A DNA stretch of 64,000 nt from Phnomibacter ginsenosidimutans (GTDB taxonomy: Bacteria > Bacteroidota > Bacteroidia > Chitinophagales > Chitinophagaceae). Shown here one piece after another: positions 54,874 through 64,000 of this stretch. The notes under the pieces are model-generated. The model was not told the DNA's origin. It saw nothing but the letters and a program-made list of their open reading frames with translations, and searched no databases. A program made the position numbers and the translations under genes. The stretch spans positions 3,324,658-3,388,657 of the forward strand of contig NZ_CP046566.1 of NCBI RefSeq assembly GCF_009740285.1, given 5' to 3'. How positions within the stretch are numbered: position 1 is the stretch's first letter; the number at the start of each line of letters is the position of its first letter.

Positions 54874-57800
54874 TTAGCTGCAACCACCCTGGTTGCCACA
54901 GTTGTTGCACTTGTAGCAAGCGCCACTGCGCATCATAATGGCACCACAAACGTTACAAGCGGGGGCATCACTCTGGTTGCCTTTCATTTGCTCGTTCATT
55001 TGCTTGAGCACGGTATCGGCGGCGCTTACCACAGTCTGCGGCTGCTCAGCCTGCACTTTGGCGGGCTTTACATGGCTTGCTGCTTTGTGGGGTAATGCGT
55101 ACGCTACTCAAATCAGGCGTTTTTTTTCAGCAGCTGGTTCTGATTTTACGAGTACCACCTCGCTGCCGTCATCGTCGCCGGTGTTGCCAATTTCGGGGCG
55201 GTCGAGTACGTGTACCAAATCAGTGCGGTTGAGGTATTCGTAAGCCAATGCACGGAACACAAAGTCTACAATAGAAGTAGTGGTCTTAATGTTCGGGTGG
55301 TCAACCATACCAGCCGGCTCAAACTTGGTGAACACAAACTTTTCTACAAACTCTTCCAGCGGCACACCATACTGCAGGCCTACAGAAATAGCAATGGCAA
55401 AGCTGTTCATCAGGCTGCGCAGGGTGCTACCCTCTTTGGCCAGATCGATGAAGATTTCTCCCAGGGTACCATCGTTGTATTCGCCGGTACGCAGGAAGAT
55501 GGCCTGACCGTTGATTTTGGCTTTTTGCGTAAAGCCACGACGCTTGGCGGGCAGTGTTCTGCGTTCTACAATTTTGGCGAGTTGACGCTTCAATTGTGTA
55601 TCGGGGCTGGCTTGCATCCGCTTGGTTACTTCCTGCAGCAGTTCTTCTACTGTCAGCTGGCCAAGGTCTACAATGTTGCTGCCTTCTGCACTGGCTTCAG
55701 CAGCATCTTCAGCTTTGTCTTTTTTCTTATCGTCGCTCTTGTTGCTCAGCGGCTGGCTCAGTTTAGAACCGTCGCGGTAAAGGGCGTTGGCTTTGAGGCC
55801 CAGCTCCCAGCTCATGCGGTAGCAGTCAGCAATTTCTTCTACGCTGGCCTCATGTGGCAGGTTGATGGTTTTGCTGATGGCACCGCTCAGGAAAGGCTGG
55901 CAGGCACCCATCATTTTGATGTGGCCATGTGCATGAATGTAGCGCTGACCTTTTTCGCCGCACTTGTTGGCGCAGTCGAATACAGGGTAGTGCTCCAGTT
56001 TCAGGTATGGGGCACCTTCGATGGTCATGGTACCGCAGATGTACTCATTGGCTGCATCAATTTGCTCTTGGGTAAAGCCGAGGGCTTCGAGCATGTTCCA
56101 GTTCCAGTCGTTGTACTCTTCTGGCTTGAAGCCCAAACGCTCCATGCAGGCTTCGCCGAGGCTGTATACGTTGAAAGCAAACTTGATGTGGAAGGCTGAT
56201 GCCATACCTGCTTCGAGCTTGGCAATTTCTTCGCCAATCAGGCCTTTTTCGCTGAGGCTCTGGTGGTTGATGTGCGGTGCACCATGCAAGCTGGCAGAAC
56301 CCTTGGCGTAGTTGACGATGCTTTCGATTTCTTTTTCGTTGTAGCCCAGCTTTTTCAAAGCAGTGGGTACACTCTGGTTGATGATTTTGAAGTAACCACC
56401 ACCGCTGAGTTTTTTAAACTTCACCAGGGCAAAGTCTGGTTCTACGCCGGTAGTATCGCAGTCCATTACCAAACCGATGGTACCAGTTGGGGCAATAACG
56501 GTGGTTTGGGCATTGCGATAGCCATGTTTTTCACCGAGAATAACGGCTTCGTCCCATGCTTTGCAAGCCGCTTTCAGCATGTAGTCGGGGCAGTATTTGC
56601 TGTCGATGCCCATGGGCTTAATGCTGAGGCCTTCGTAAGCATCGCTGGCGTCGTAAGCTGCAGCACGATGGTTGCGCATTACCCGCATCATGTGGTGGGC
56701 ATTTTCTTCGTAGCGGGGGAAGGCGCCCAATACTTCGGCCATTTCAGCAGAAGTTTTGTAGGCTACGCCAGTCATGATGGCGCTGATGGCGCCGCCAATG
56801 GCTTGTGCTTCGGGGCTGTCGTAAGGAATACCGCTAACCATGAGCATGCTACCGAGGTTGGCAAAGCCAAGGCCAAGGGTACGATAGTCGTAGCTCAGTT
56901 GAGCTACTTCTTTGCTGGGGAACTGCGCCATCAGTACGCTGATTTCGAGTACCACCGTCCACAGGCGGCATACATATTCAAAACCGGCAACATCGAACAC
57001 CTGTGTTTCTTCGTTGAAGAAACGACGGAGGTTGGCACTGGCCAGGTTACAAGCCGTATTGTCGAGGAACATGTACTCTGAGCAGGGGTTACTGGCGTTG
57101 ATACGGCCACCTTCGGGGCAAGTGTGCCACTCGTTGATGGTGGTATCATACTGGGTGCCGGGGTCGGCACAGCGCCATGCAGCATAGCAGATTTTATTCC
57201 ACAGTTCGCTGGCTTTGATCTTCTTCATGGTATGGCCATCGGTACGGGCTTTCAGTTCCCAGTCGCCGTCTTCATCCAATACCTTAAAGAAATCGTTGGG
57301 AATACGAACAGAGTTGTTGCTGTTTTGGCCGCTTACAGTACGGTAAGCTTCGCCTTCGTAATCGTTGCTATAGCCGGCAGCTACCAGGGCAGCTACTTTC
57401 TTCTCCTCTTCTACTTTCCAGTCTACAAATTCTACAATCTCGGGGTGGTCCAAATCGAGACATACCATTTTGGCTGCCCGGCGGGTAGTACCACCACTTT
57501 TAATGGCGCCGGCTGCACGGTCGCCTATTTTCAAAAAGCTCATGATACCGCTGCTGGTACCGCCACCGCTCAGTTTTTCGCCTTCGCCACGAATTTGGCT
57601 GAAGTTGGTACCTACACCAGAACCATATTTGAAAATGCGGGCTTCCCGAATCCACAGGTCCATGATACCTCCATCATTTACCAAATCATCGCTAACACTG
57701 AGGATAAAGCAGGCATGGGGTTGAGGACGTTCGTAAGCCGAGGTTGATTTTTTCAGCTGGCCGTCTTTGGCATCTACATAGTAGTGGCCCTGCGGCTTGC

Positions 57801-58251
57801 CTGCAATGCCGTAAGCAGAGTACAAACCGGTATTGAACCACTGGGGGCTGTTGGGCACCGCCATTTGATTGAGGATGCTGTACACCAGTTCCTCATAAAA
57901 TACCTGTGCATCCTGGCTGCTGGCAAAGTAGCCATACTGCTCACCCCACTGGCGCCAGCAATCGGCCATGCGATGCGCTACCTGCTTGCTGCTGGTTTCG
58001 CGGCCGGTGCTACCGTCGGGCTGGGGTACGCCAGCTTTACGGAAATATTTTTGTGCTAAAATATCAGTGGCAATCTGGCTCCAGTGCTTGGGCACTTCCA
58101 CATTGTCCATCTGAAAAATGATTTTGCCCGAAGGGTCTTTGATCATTGAGGTACGGTAGTCGTACTCAAACATGTCGTACGGGCTGATACCCTCCCGGGT
58201 GTACTGGCGGGAGAAAGCGAGGCCCTTAGCAGCGGATTTTTTAGCAGCCAT
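54874..58251 (-). CDS. nrdJ: vitamin B12-dependent ribonucleotide reductase, broken near the C-terminus
   Basis: Class II reductase making dNTP precursors with adenosylcobalamin. Blocks: NSPQWFNTGLYSAYG, PHACFILSVSDDLVNDGGIM, GSGVGTNFSQIRGEGEKLSG, NPCSEYMFLDNTACNLASAN, DCDTTGVEPDFALVKFKKLS and, at the end, the Cys-rich tail CNVCGAIMMRSGACYKCNNC. The main frame stops with TGA at 55108-55110 after EKKRLI, yet the tail resumes in the same frame. Either a stop replaced a sense codon, or the run of eight A (55120-55127) lost a base and a base was gained near 55065-55075; the latter would read TPDLSSVRITP. ATG at 58251. About 1124 residues intended. Confidence 0.92.
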
Positions 58252-58684
58252 TGTCAATCAGTTTTTTAGCGGGTTAGCGAGGAAAATTACCTGTTACCAA
58301 AAAGTTAAGTGGATAACGAAAATATCCCCCCAACTCCCAAAAAACCCAATGTTAATCTGCACATTTTCCACGTCCCGTGTGGATTTCGCAGCCCAGCCTT
58401 AGCCCTGTGGGCATTCCGTGAATTTTCCCCAAACCATGTGAAAAAATAGGCCCTGCACAAGTGTTCATCATGTCAAAAATCCCCCTTAAGCGGCCAAACA
58501 TCAACCCCGCCAAACAGCAGCTCAAACCAAGAAGCAACCTTTTAACCTTCAATGCCAACCAGTTACATAGTTATGGGTGGTAGAAGTGGGCCTGCCGGTA
58601 ACTTTATCCCAAGCCGGCACTATACGCATTCAATCCTCATTTGCCAAAGCATTTAGGACTATTTTGCCGGTCATTTCAGCACTT
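58252..58684. other. divergent intergenic region upstream of nrdJ
   Basis: 433 bases; no gene and no recognisable cobalamin riboswitch or NrdR box. A weak promoter for nrdJ is possible: TTG at 58347-58349, 22-base spacer, TATTTTCG at 58317-58324 (minus strand). Confidence 0.35.
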
Positions 58685-59743
58685 ATGTTTAAAAGGAAAC
58701 TACCATATTACTGGATTGCGCAATTTGGCGGCTGGGGATTTTATGTGTTGTTGTACACCTTTTACTACTACACCATTAGTGCCTATTACAGCGATTACGC
58801 CTACTATTTCCAAAACATGTTTACCGAGGCAGGCACCGGCTTTTTGATTTCGCACCTCATGCGTACCGTCATCAAAGAAACCAAGCTCCTCACCCTATCG
58901 CTGGCCAAGCAAATAGGCTGGATGGTAGTTACCACCCTCATCTTCGGTTTCATCTACAGTAGCGTGGTGGTGGTGATTGAAGAAAAAATGGGTTGGGAGC
59001 CAGAGTATTATATCGGCGCCACTTTTGCCTACAAGCTGGCCCGCATGGCTGTGGGTGGTGCCTTGTTTTTTACCATCTGGAGTTTGCTGTACCTGATGTA
59101 TCATTATGTGGTGAGTACGCAGCGGCAGCGCATCAATCAGGTAAAACTGGAAGCCGTTGTAAAAGATCTGGAACTGAAAACCATCAAGGCACATATCAAC
59201 CCGCATTTTATTTTCAATGCGCTGAATAGCATACGTGCTTTGATTGATGAAAATCCCGACCGGGCAAGAACTGCCGTTACAGAACTGAGCCAATTGCTGC
59301 GCAGCAGCATGAATGCCGATAAAGAAGAATTGGTGAGCCTCGAACGAGAGTTGAAAATCGTGAACAACTATCTGGCCCTAGAGCAAATCAGGTTTGAAGA
59401 CCGGCTCAGAGTACAACTCGATATAGACCCCGATACACTCAAGCAAAAAGTACCGCCCATGATGCTGCAAACCCTGGTGGAAAATGCCATCAAACATGGC
59501 ATCAGCAAAGAGATGCATGGCGGCGAAGTATTTATTGGTTCCGACTTTGTAGCCGATCATCATGAACTGGTGGTACGCAACACCGGCCACCTGGTAAGTA
59601 CAGATTCTGAAGAAGGCTTCGGCATCAGCAGCACCACCAACCGGTTGCAATTGCTTTTTGGCAACAAAGCGTCTTTCAATATTCAAAACGTAGCAGGGCA
59701 TACTGTAGAAGCAAAAATTATTATGCCGGTTACTGTCAACTAA
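58685..59743 (+). CDS. LytS-type sensor histidine kinase
   Basis: A 352-residue membrane sensor: four hydrophobic segments in the first ~150 residues, then the His_kinase (PF06580) box KAHINPHFIFNALNSI and a HATPase domain with MMLQTLVENAIKHGIS and GFGISSTTNRLQLLFG. Ligand unknown. The ATG at 58685 opens the first membrane segment. Its response regulator follows after 39 bases. Confidence 0.93.
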   Translation: MFKRKLPYYWIAQFGGWGFYVLLYTFYYYTISAYYSDYAYYFQNMFTEAGTGFLISHLMRTVIKETKLLTLSLAKQIGWMVVTTLIFGFIYSSVVVVIEEKMGWEPEYYIGATFAYKLARMAVGGALFFTIWSLLYLMYHYVVSTQRQRINQVKLEAVVKDLELKTIKAHINPHFIFNALNSIRALIDENPDRARTAVTELSQLLRSSMNADKEELVSLERELKIVNNYLALEQIRFEDRLRVQLDIDPDTLKQKVPPMMLQTLVENAIKHGISKEMHGGEVFIGSDFVADHHELVVRNTGHLVSTDSEEGFGISSTTNRLQLLFGNKASFNIQNVAGHTVEAKIIMPVTVN

Positions 59744-59782
59744 ACTTGCATCATTCCAAAACCGTTACAAAAACATTTTCTT

Positions 59783-60517
59783 ATGACAAAGAAAGCCATC
59801 CTGATAGACGACGAACGCCTGGCCCGCAACGAGCTCCGCAAAATGCTGGTCGATTATCCGGACATTGAAATTGTAGATGAAGCCGGCAACGTGCAAGAAG
59901 GTTTGGAAAAAATAGACCTGCACAATCCTGATTTAATTTTTCTCGACATCAACATGCCGGGCAAAACAGGTTTTGATTTGTTGCAGGAACTCGATCGTTC
60001 ACCGTATGTCATTTTTACTACTGCGTATGATGAATATGCGGTAAAAGCGTTTGAAGTAAATGCATTGGACTATTTGTTGAAACCCATTGATCCCAAGCGT
60101 TTGGCCGATGCCATACACAAAGTGGGCGAATTGGTGCAAAAAGAAAAACAAGCGGTGCAAGAAGCTGCACAACGCGGCAAACTCACAGAAGAAGATCAGG
60201 TGTTTGTAAAAGATGGTGAACGCTGCTGGTTTGTAGCCCTCGGCGATATTCGCTTGTTTGAAAGTGTGGGCAACTACGCCAAAGTGTTTTTTGGCAACAA
60301 CAAACCCCTCATTTTGAAAAGCCTGAATGCATTGGAAGAACGACTGGATGAAAAAGTATTTTTCCGTGCCAACAGAAAACACATTGTCAACCTTCGCCTG
60401 GTAGATAAAGTAGAAAACTACTTCAACGGTGGGCTGCTGCTCGAACTGAAAGGAGGCGACAAAATTGAAGTGAGCCGCCGGCAAACCGTGAAGTTTAAAG
60501 AGATGATGAGCCTGTAA
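59783..60517 (+). CDS. LytTR-family response regulator
   Basis: A 244-residue regulator. Receiver domain with acidic pocket Asp9/Asp10 and phospho-acceptor Asp55 (LIFLDINMPGKTGFDLL), TTAYDEYAVKAFEVNALDYL and LLKPIDP; then a LytTR DNA-binding domain (about 140-244) with IRLFESVGNYAKVFF, FFRANRKHIVNL and VSRRQTVKFKEMMSL. Cognate partner of the LytS-type kinase just upstream. Confidence 0.95.
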   Translation: MTKKAILIDDERLARNELRKMLVDYPDIEIVDEAGNVQEGLEKIDLHNPDLIFLDINMPGKTGFDLLQELDRSPYVIFTTAYDEYAVKAFEVNALDYLLKPIDPKRLADAIHKVGELVQKEKQAVQEAAQRGKLTEEDQVFVKDGERCWFVALGDIRLFESVGNYAKVFFGNNKPLILKSLNALEERLDEKVFFRANRKHIVNLRLVDKVENYFNGGLLLELKGGDKIEVSRRQTVKFKEMMSL

Positions 60518-60640
60518 GAAGCAGAAGGCGGAAAGCAATTTGCAGAAAGCAGTTTGCAATTTGCAAGGCAAAAAACTTCAATCAAGAAATACCAACATCA
60601 ACACATACCATCGAAAAACTTTGTGAGCCTTTATTTTCCA

Positions 60641-60664
60641 TTGTGTCTTCGTGGTTCAAAAAAA
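60641..60664 (-). repeat. dispersed AACCACGAAGAC repeat, second copy
   Basis: Inverse copy of the repeat at 14636-14661, ending six bases before the peptidase start. Confidence 0.6.
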
Positions 60665-60669
60665 CATTC

Positions 60670-61962
60670 ATGAAATTCATTTTATCTACTGCTATTGTTT
60701 TTTCTGCAGCATTTGCCTGCACAGCACAAAAAGCCGACGATGTAATCACCCCGGCTGAAGTAAGCCGTGTATTGGGCACTCTCAGCAGCGATGCCATGGA
60801 AGGCCGCCGCACTTTTACACCCGGCATCGAAAAAGCAGCCGCATTCATTGCCGAAGAGTTTAAAAAAGCGGGCTTGCAACCCGGTGGCACCAACGGAAGC
60901 TTTTTGCAAAGTTTCAGCATGTATCAGGCTTCGGTAGCTGGAGGCACTGCCAATGTTGATGGTCAAACCGTTGCTATCACAGATATCATTTGCCAAACAA
61001 CTTCACCCAAAGTAACGGTTAGCAATACCGGCAATTATGAAGTAGTAAGTATTAACGCCAAGGATAACTTTTTTGCTCAGTACCGCACCCTGCGCAACAA
61101 AACAAACAACCTTATCATTTTTGTAGACACCGCACACCGCAACAGTTTTCAGCGGTTGAAGTCGTTCGCAGGTGGCCCGCAGTTTGCCAGCAACAACAGC
61201 CAGGTGTATGTGCTGAGCAGCCAGGTAAAGCCTGCTGCCTTTCAGCTTGACTTAACCATGCGCATCGAAGAAAAAAAGCTGGCAAACGTGGTAGCTGTGC
61301 TGCCCGGCAAAAGCAAGCCCAATGAGTATGTAATCTTCAGCGGCCACTACGACCACCTTGGTTATGGCAAGCCCAACGAAAAAGGTGACAGCCTGTACAA
61401 TGGCGCCAACGATGACGCTTCGGGCACAACGGCTGCAATTTTGCTGGCGAAATATTTTAAAGCCTTGGGCAATAACGAACGCACATTGGTGTTTGCAGCA
61501 TTTACTGCAGAAGAAGTGGGCGGCTATGGTGCCACTTACTTTTCAAAGCAGTACAAACCCGAACAGGTGATGGCGATGTTCAACATAGAAATGATTGGCA
61601 CCGACAGCAAGTGGGGCACTAACTCTGCTTACATTACCGGTTATGAAAAAAGCAGTATGGGTACCATTTTGGAAAAGAATCTGCAGGGTACAGCGTTTAA
61701 GTTTTACCCCGACCCCTACCCCGACCAGCAACTGTTTTACCGCAGCGACAATGCTACACTGGCCCGTTTGGGTGTTCCTGCTCATACCATCAGCACCAGC
61801 AAAATGGATAGCGAACCTCACTACCACAAAGCCAGCGATGAAATTGGCACACTCGATACTAAAAACATGGCCGAAATCATTCGGGCCATTGCGCTGAGCA
61901 GTCGCAGTATTGTAAGTGGCACCGACACACCTACAAGAGTAGATACTCAAAGCCTTCGTTAA
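60670..61962 (+). CDS. secreted M28-family metallopeptidase
   Basis: A 430-residue exported aminopeptidase-like enzyme with signal peptide MKFILSTAIVFSAAFACTA. The two-zinc site is visible: SGHYDHLGYG (His, Asp), GANDDASGTTA (bridging Asp), FTAEEVGGYG (catalytic Glu and ligand Glu), and EPHYHKASDE (last His). Start ATG at 60670 chosen for the signal peptide. Not obviously co-regulated with the LytTR pair upstream (150-base gap). Confidence 0.93.
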   Translation: MKFILSTAIVFSAAFACTAQKADDVITPAEVSRVLGTLSSDAMEGRRTFTPGIEKAAAFIAEEFKKAGLQPGGTNGSFLQSFSMYQASVAGGTANVDGQTVAITDIICQTTSPKVTVSNTGNYEVVSINAKDNFFAQYRTLRNKTNNLIIFVDTAHRNSFQRLKSFAGGPQFASNNSQVYVLSSQVKPAAFQLDLTMRIEEKKLANVVAVLPGKSKPNEYVIFSGHYDHLGYGKPNEKGDSLYNGANDDASGTTAAILLAKYFKALGNNERTLVFAAFTAEEVGGYGATYFSKQYKPEQVMAMFNIEMIGTDSKWGTNSAYITGYEKSSMGTILEKNLQGTAFKFYPDPYPDQQLFYRSDNATLARLGVPAHTISTSKMDSEPHYHKASDEIGTLDTKNMAEIIRAIALSSRSIVSGTDTPTRVDTQSLR

Positions 61963-61980
61963 TCGCATTTGCATACATCA

Positions 61981-62013
61981 AAAAGGGCTGTTCACTTACG
62001 TGGCAGCCCTTTT
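61981..62013. terminator. bidirectional terminator
   Basis: 10-bp stem AAAAGGGCTG (61981-61990) with CAGCCCTTTT (62004-62013) between convergent genes. Confidence 0.75.
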
Positions 62014-62037
62014 ACCATTTACCAACATCCATCAGCT

Positions 62038-62541
62038 TCATGCGCCTGAAACAGCCATTGCCGGTGAGGCAGGCTCCATTGCCTTTGCCACCAGCTGCTG
62101 TACGGTATTGGCCAATGCAGGAATTCGCTCCCTGATGGTTGAAGTCATTTCAATGCCTTGTTGCTGCAGCGATTCTATGCTAATCACCACCAGCCATACA
62201 TCTGGCATTTTACCCAGTATTTGTAACGCATTAATGAGGTCTCGCATACCAATGTCGTGAGTGCTCATGGCCCTTGGAAAATCGGCTGCAAATTTTGGCC
62301 GTATTACCCGAATGGTGCCAATGTCGTAATTGTCCAGCGCAGCGTCTATAAGGATGACCACATCATACTGTTCAAAAAATTCGAGCAGGTGAAAGCCGCC
62401 TGTGCCGCCATCAATTACGTCTACTCCTTGGGGCAAAAGCTGCTGTTGCTGCAGGTATTCAGCGAGGTGAACGCCTACGCCTTCATCGCCCATCAGGTAG
62501 TTGCCAATACCCAACACCAATATGCGGGGAGTTACACTCAT
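62038..62541 (-). CDS. [NiFe]-hydrogenase maturation protease
   Basis: HyaD/HupD-type endopeptidase (167 residues) that removes the C-terminal tail of the hydrogenase large subunit after nickel insertion. Motifs: ILVLGIGNYLMGDEGVGVHL (with the Ni-binding Glu), VDVIDGGTGGFHLL (Asp) and STHDIGMRDLINAL (His). Its ATG overlaps the cytochrome b stop by four bases (ATGA), showing translational coupling. Confidence 0.94.
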   Translation of the reverse strand: MSVTPRILVLGIGNYLMGDEGVGVHLAEYLQQQQLLPQGVDVIDGGTGGFHLLEFFEQYDVVILIDAALDNYDIGTIRVIRPKFAADFPRAMSTHDIGMRDLINALQILGKMPDVWLVVISIESLQQQGIEMTSTIRERIPALANTVQQLVAKAMEPASPAMAVSGA

Positions 62542-63335
62542 ACAGTTGTTTCTTTTTGTGCGTTGTCTGTGTTGTCTGTGTTGTCTGTGTTGTCTGTTCC
62601 GGCAGCATTGGCTTTCTGCTCTTGGTGATGATCGAAATATTCTTGTTCAATAAACTTCCAGCCACCACCCATGCTACTGATTTCGCCACGGCCTTCTACA
62701 TAATCGTGGTAGAAAACCAGGTACACATGCACCACAGAAAACAGTACAAAAAACCAGGTAGCCCAATGGTGAATCTGGCGCATCATGATATCACCACCAA
62801 AGATGACTTGTACCCAGCCAAACATTTTTGGAAACCACCAGGTGCCCATACTGCTGTATAAGCCAAAGCCTGTGAGGCACTGAATCAGAAAAGCAATAAA
62901 CGTGAGAAAATAAGTGAAGCCCGCCACTGCATTGTGTCCTACTTCCAGGTGGTGGCCTTTGTCTTTCATCATCAGCACATCAATTTTGATGACATGCATA
63001 AATTCTTTCCAATACTTTTTGGTGGTAGGAATAAAGTTGCGCCAGTTGGCGTATTTGTTTCCTACAAAACCCCAGTAGATACGAAATACAAAATTGAAAA
63101 AGAAGATATACGCAGCAATGAAGTGAATGATGCGCATATAGCCCATGTTGAATGTTTCGGCAGCTTCGCGGTTGCTTTGCACCGCCAGTGGGTTGCCTAT
63201 GTACAATCCGGTAACGATGAGCACCAGTATCGCCAATGCATTCAGCCAATGGTAAATGCGCACCGGCAATTCCCACACAAACACCCTGCGCAGGTATTTG
63301 ATGTGTGGCTTTTTTGTATTTACAGTTGCGTCCAT
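62538..63335 (-). CDS. hydrogenase b-type cytochrome subunit
   Basis: A 265-residue membrane cytochrome (HupC/HyaC type) that anchors the uptake hydrogenase and passes electrons to quinone. Four helices with heme His: VRIYHWLNALAILVLIVTGL, MRIIHFIAAYIFFFNFVFRI, VAGFTYFLTFIAFLIQCLTG and IHHWATWFFVLFSVVHVYLV. The C-terminal tail carries a Thr-Asp-Asn repeat from a 9-bp tandem repeat. The ATG at 63335 is chosen; 109 bases separate it from the large-subunit stop. Confidence 0.93.
   Translation of the reverse strand: MDATVNTKKPHIKYLRRVFVWELPVRIYHWLNALAILVLIVTGLYIGNPLAVQSNREAAETFNMGYMRIIHFIAAYIFFFNFVFRIYWGFVGNKYANWRNFIPTTKKYWKEFMHVIKIDVLMMKDKGHHLEVGHNAVAGFTYFLTFIAFLIQCLTGFGLYSSMGTWWFPKMFGWVQVIFGGDIMMRQIHHWATWFFVLFSVVHVYLVFYHDYVEGRGEISSMGGGWKFIEQEYFDHHQEQKANAAGTDNTDNTDNTDNAQKETTV
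62562..62597. repeat. four perfect copies of a 9-bp tandem repeat
   Basis: GTTGTCTGT x4 on the plus strand, coding Thr-Asp-Asn units in the cytochrome tail; copy number may vary without breaking the frame. Confidence 0.85.
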
Positions 63336-63444
63336 ACAAGTTGATTTAAAACAATCAGCAATGAAGTTGAAACCAACCCAAGTGCTGTGCAGCATACACA
63401 AGGCATGCCACACAACGAATTGGTTTGGGTTAGTTTATACCGTG

Positions 63445-64000
63445 TTATTCGCCCAGCACAGATACCCGTGATACATGGTTGCCGTGCTCATCGTAAATGT
63501 GTACACTGCAAGCCAGGCATGGATCGAAGCTGTGAATGGTGCGGATAATTTCAAGTGGCAAATTGGGGTCGTGTACAGGCGTATCGAGCAATGCTGCTTC
63601 GTAAGCCGACCGCTGACCTTTTCCATCTCTTGGCGAGGCATTCCACGTAGTAGGCACTACCAATTGATAGTTGGCAATTTTACCGTCCTTTATATTGATG
63701 TAATGTGCCAATGCACCCCTAGGCGCTTCACCAGTGCCTACACCTTTGGCTTCAGCAGGCCATGTAGAAGGATCGAACTTATCGGTATTGGCCATGCGGG
63801 TATCGCCCTTCTTAATGTTGTCGATGAGCTGATCATAAAAATCGAGTGCCCATGTAGCTACGAGCTTACATTCTAAGCCACGTGCCGCCGTACGACCGAG
63901 TGTAGAAAACAGTGCGGTGGCAGGCACTTGCAACTGTGCCAATGCAGCGTCCACTACTTCTTTAAACGCTTGGTACACCTTTGGCATAACCAATGAGTAC
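63445..64000 (-). CDS. [NiFe]-hydrogenase large subunit, C-terminal part
   Basis: The gene enters from the right edge; about 184 residues are visible. [40 protein letters not shown] and the Ni-binding DPCLACSVH are diagnostic. After this His come 15 residues ([15 protein letters not shown]...), the tail expected to be cut off by the maturation protease coded two genes downstream. The subunit catalyses hydrogen oxidation at a Ni-Fe centre. Gene order (large subunit, cytochrome b, protease) matches membrane-bound group 1 uptake hydrogenases. Confidence 0.95.
   Translation of the reverse strand, partial: YSLVMPKVYQAFKEVVDAALAQLQVPATALFSTLGRTAARGLECKLVATWALDFYDQLIDNIKKGDTRMANTDKFDPSTWPAEAKGVGTGEAPRGALAHYINIKDGKIANYQLVVPTTWNASPRDGKGQRSAYEAALLDTPVHDPNLPLEIIRTIHSFDPCLACSVHIYDEHGNHVSRVSVLGE

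Noticed and set aside
58252-58684. Cobalamin riboswitch upstream of the B12-dependent reductase
   Set aside because: No B12-box (GCCACTG) or characteristic folded core could be found on the minus strand.
62562-62597. CRISPR-like repeats
   Set aside because: Repeats are 9 bp, directly adjacent without spacers and inside a coding frame.

Overview
The window looks like a chromosome segment of a Bacteroidota bacterium, most likely of the Chitinophagaceae. The grounds are repeated TAnnTTTG-type -7 promoter boxes, weak or absent Shine-Dalgarno sequences, a TonB-dependent receptor/FAS1 pair, a YkuD_2 transpeptidase, DUF1080 and DUF4349 proteins, recF next to DUF721, an XRE/DUF2975 pair, and a B12-dependent ribonucleotide reductase. 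Species cannot be named from the sequence alone.

Layout. 1-4.5 kb (minus): glgB start, a GT39-like membrane glycosyltransferase, a small unknown protein and lepA. 4.8-12.7 kb: a PAS/GAF histidine kinase, acyl-CoA-binding protein, a sirtuin, an L,D-transpeptidase-like lipoprotein, a DUF4349 lipoprotein, an EVE protein, a FAS1 protein, an LldE/LutA-type Fe-S protein and ribH. 12.8-18.7 kb: a TPR membrane protein, pdhA, recF, DUF721, two CBS-pair proteins and tgt. 18.7-22.5 kb is an AT-rich accessory island. It holds three single-ORF units with matching inverted ends, separated by ~205-bp imperfect palindromes; one unit encodes a SIR2-like protein. A MntA/HepT toxin-antitoxin locus with a stop codon inside hepT follows, between direct repeats. 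22.6-35.7 kb: a small membrane protein, a rhodanese, a DUF1080 protein, a serine hydrolase, a giant beta-propeller/amidohydrolase, a ~1270-residue surface protein and a CNT nucleoside transporter. 35.8-43 kb: pdhB, a double-FAS1 lipoprotein with its TonB receptor, purC and trhO. 43.3-53.7 kb: DinB-like, rhamnogalacturonan-lyase-like, dCMP deaminase, PhoD-like, KamA-like and membrane MutS-like proteins, an MDR oxidoreductase and a heavy-metal-binding protein. 53.8-64 kb: XRE/DUF2975, nrdJ, a LytS/LytTR two-component pair, an M28 peptidase, and the end of a [NiFe]-hydrogenase operon (maturation protease, cytochrome b, C-terminus of the large subunit).

Genes that plainly work together are pdhA/pdhB (E1 of pyruvate dehydrogenase, about 21 kb apart), the TonB receptor with the double-FAS1 lipoprotein, the LytS/LytTR pair, XRE with DUF2975, and the hydrogenase genes, where the protease trims the large subunit that precedes it.

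A caution for any reader: about ten otherwise well-conserved genes, including lepA and nrdJ, are broken by single-base gains or losses, mostly in short homopolymers. Consensus error is the simplest explanation. Spans below cover the whole intended gene, with the break position given. No rRNA, tRNA, CRISPR array or complete insertion sequence was seen.
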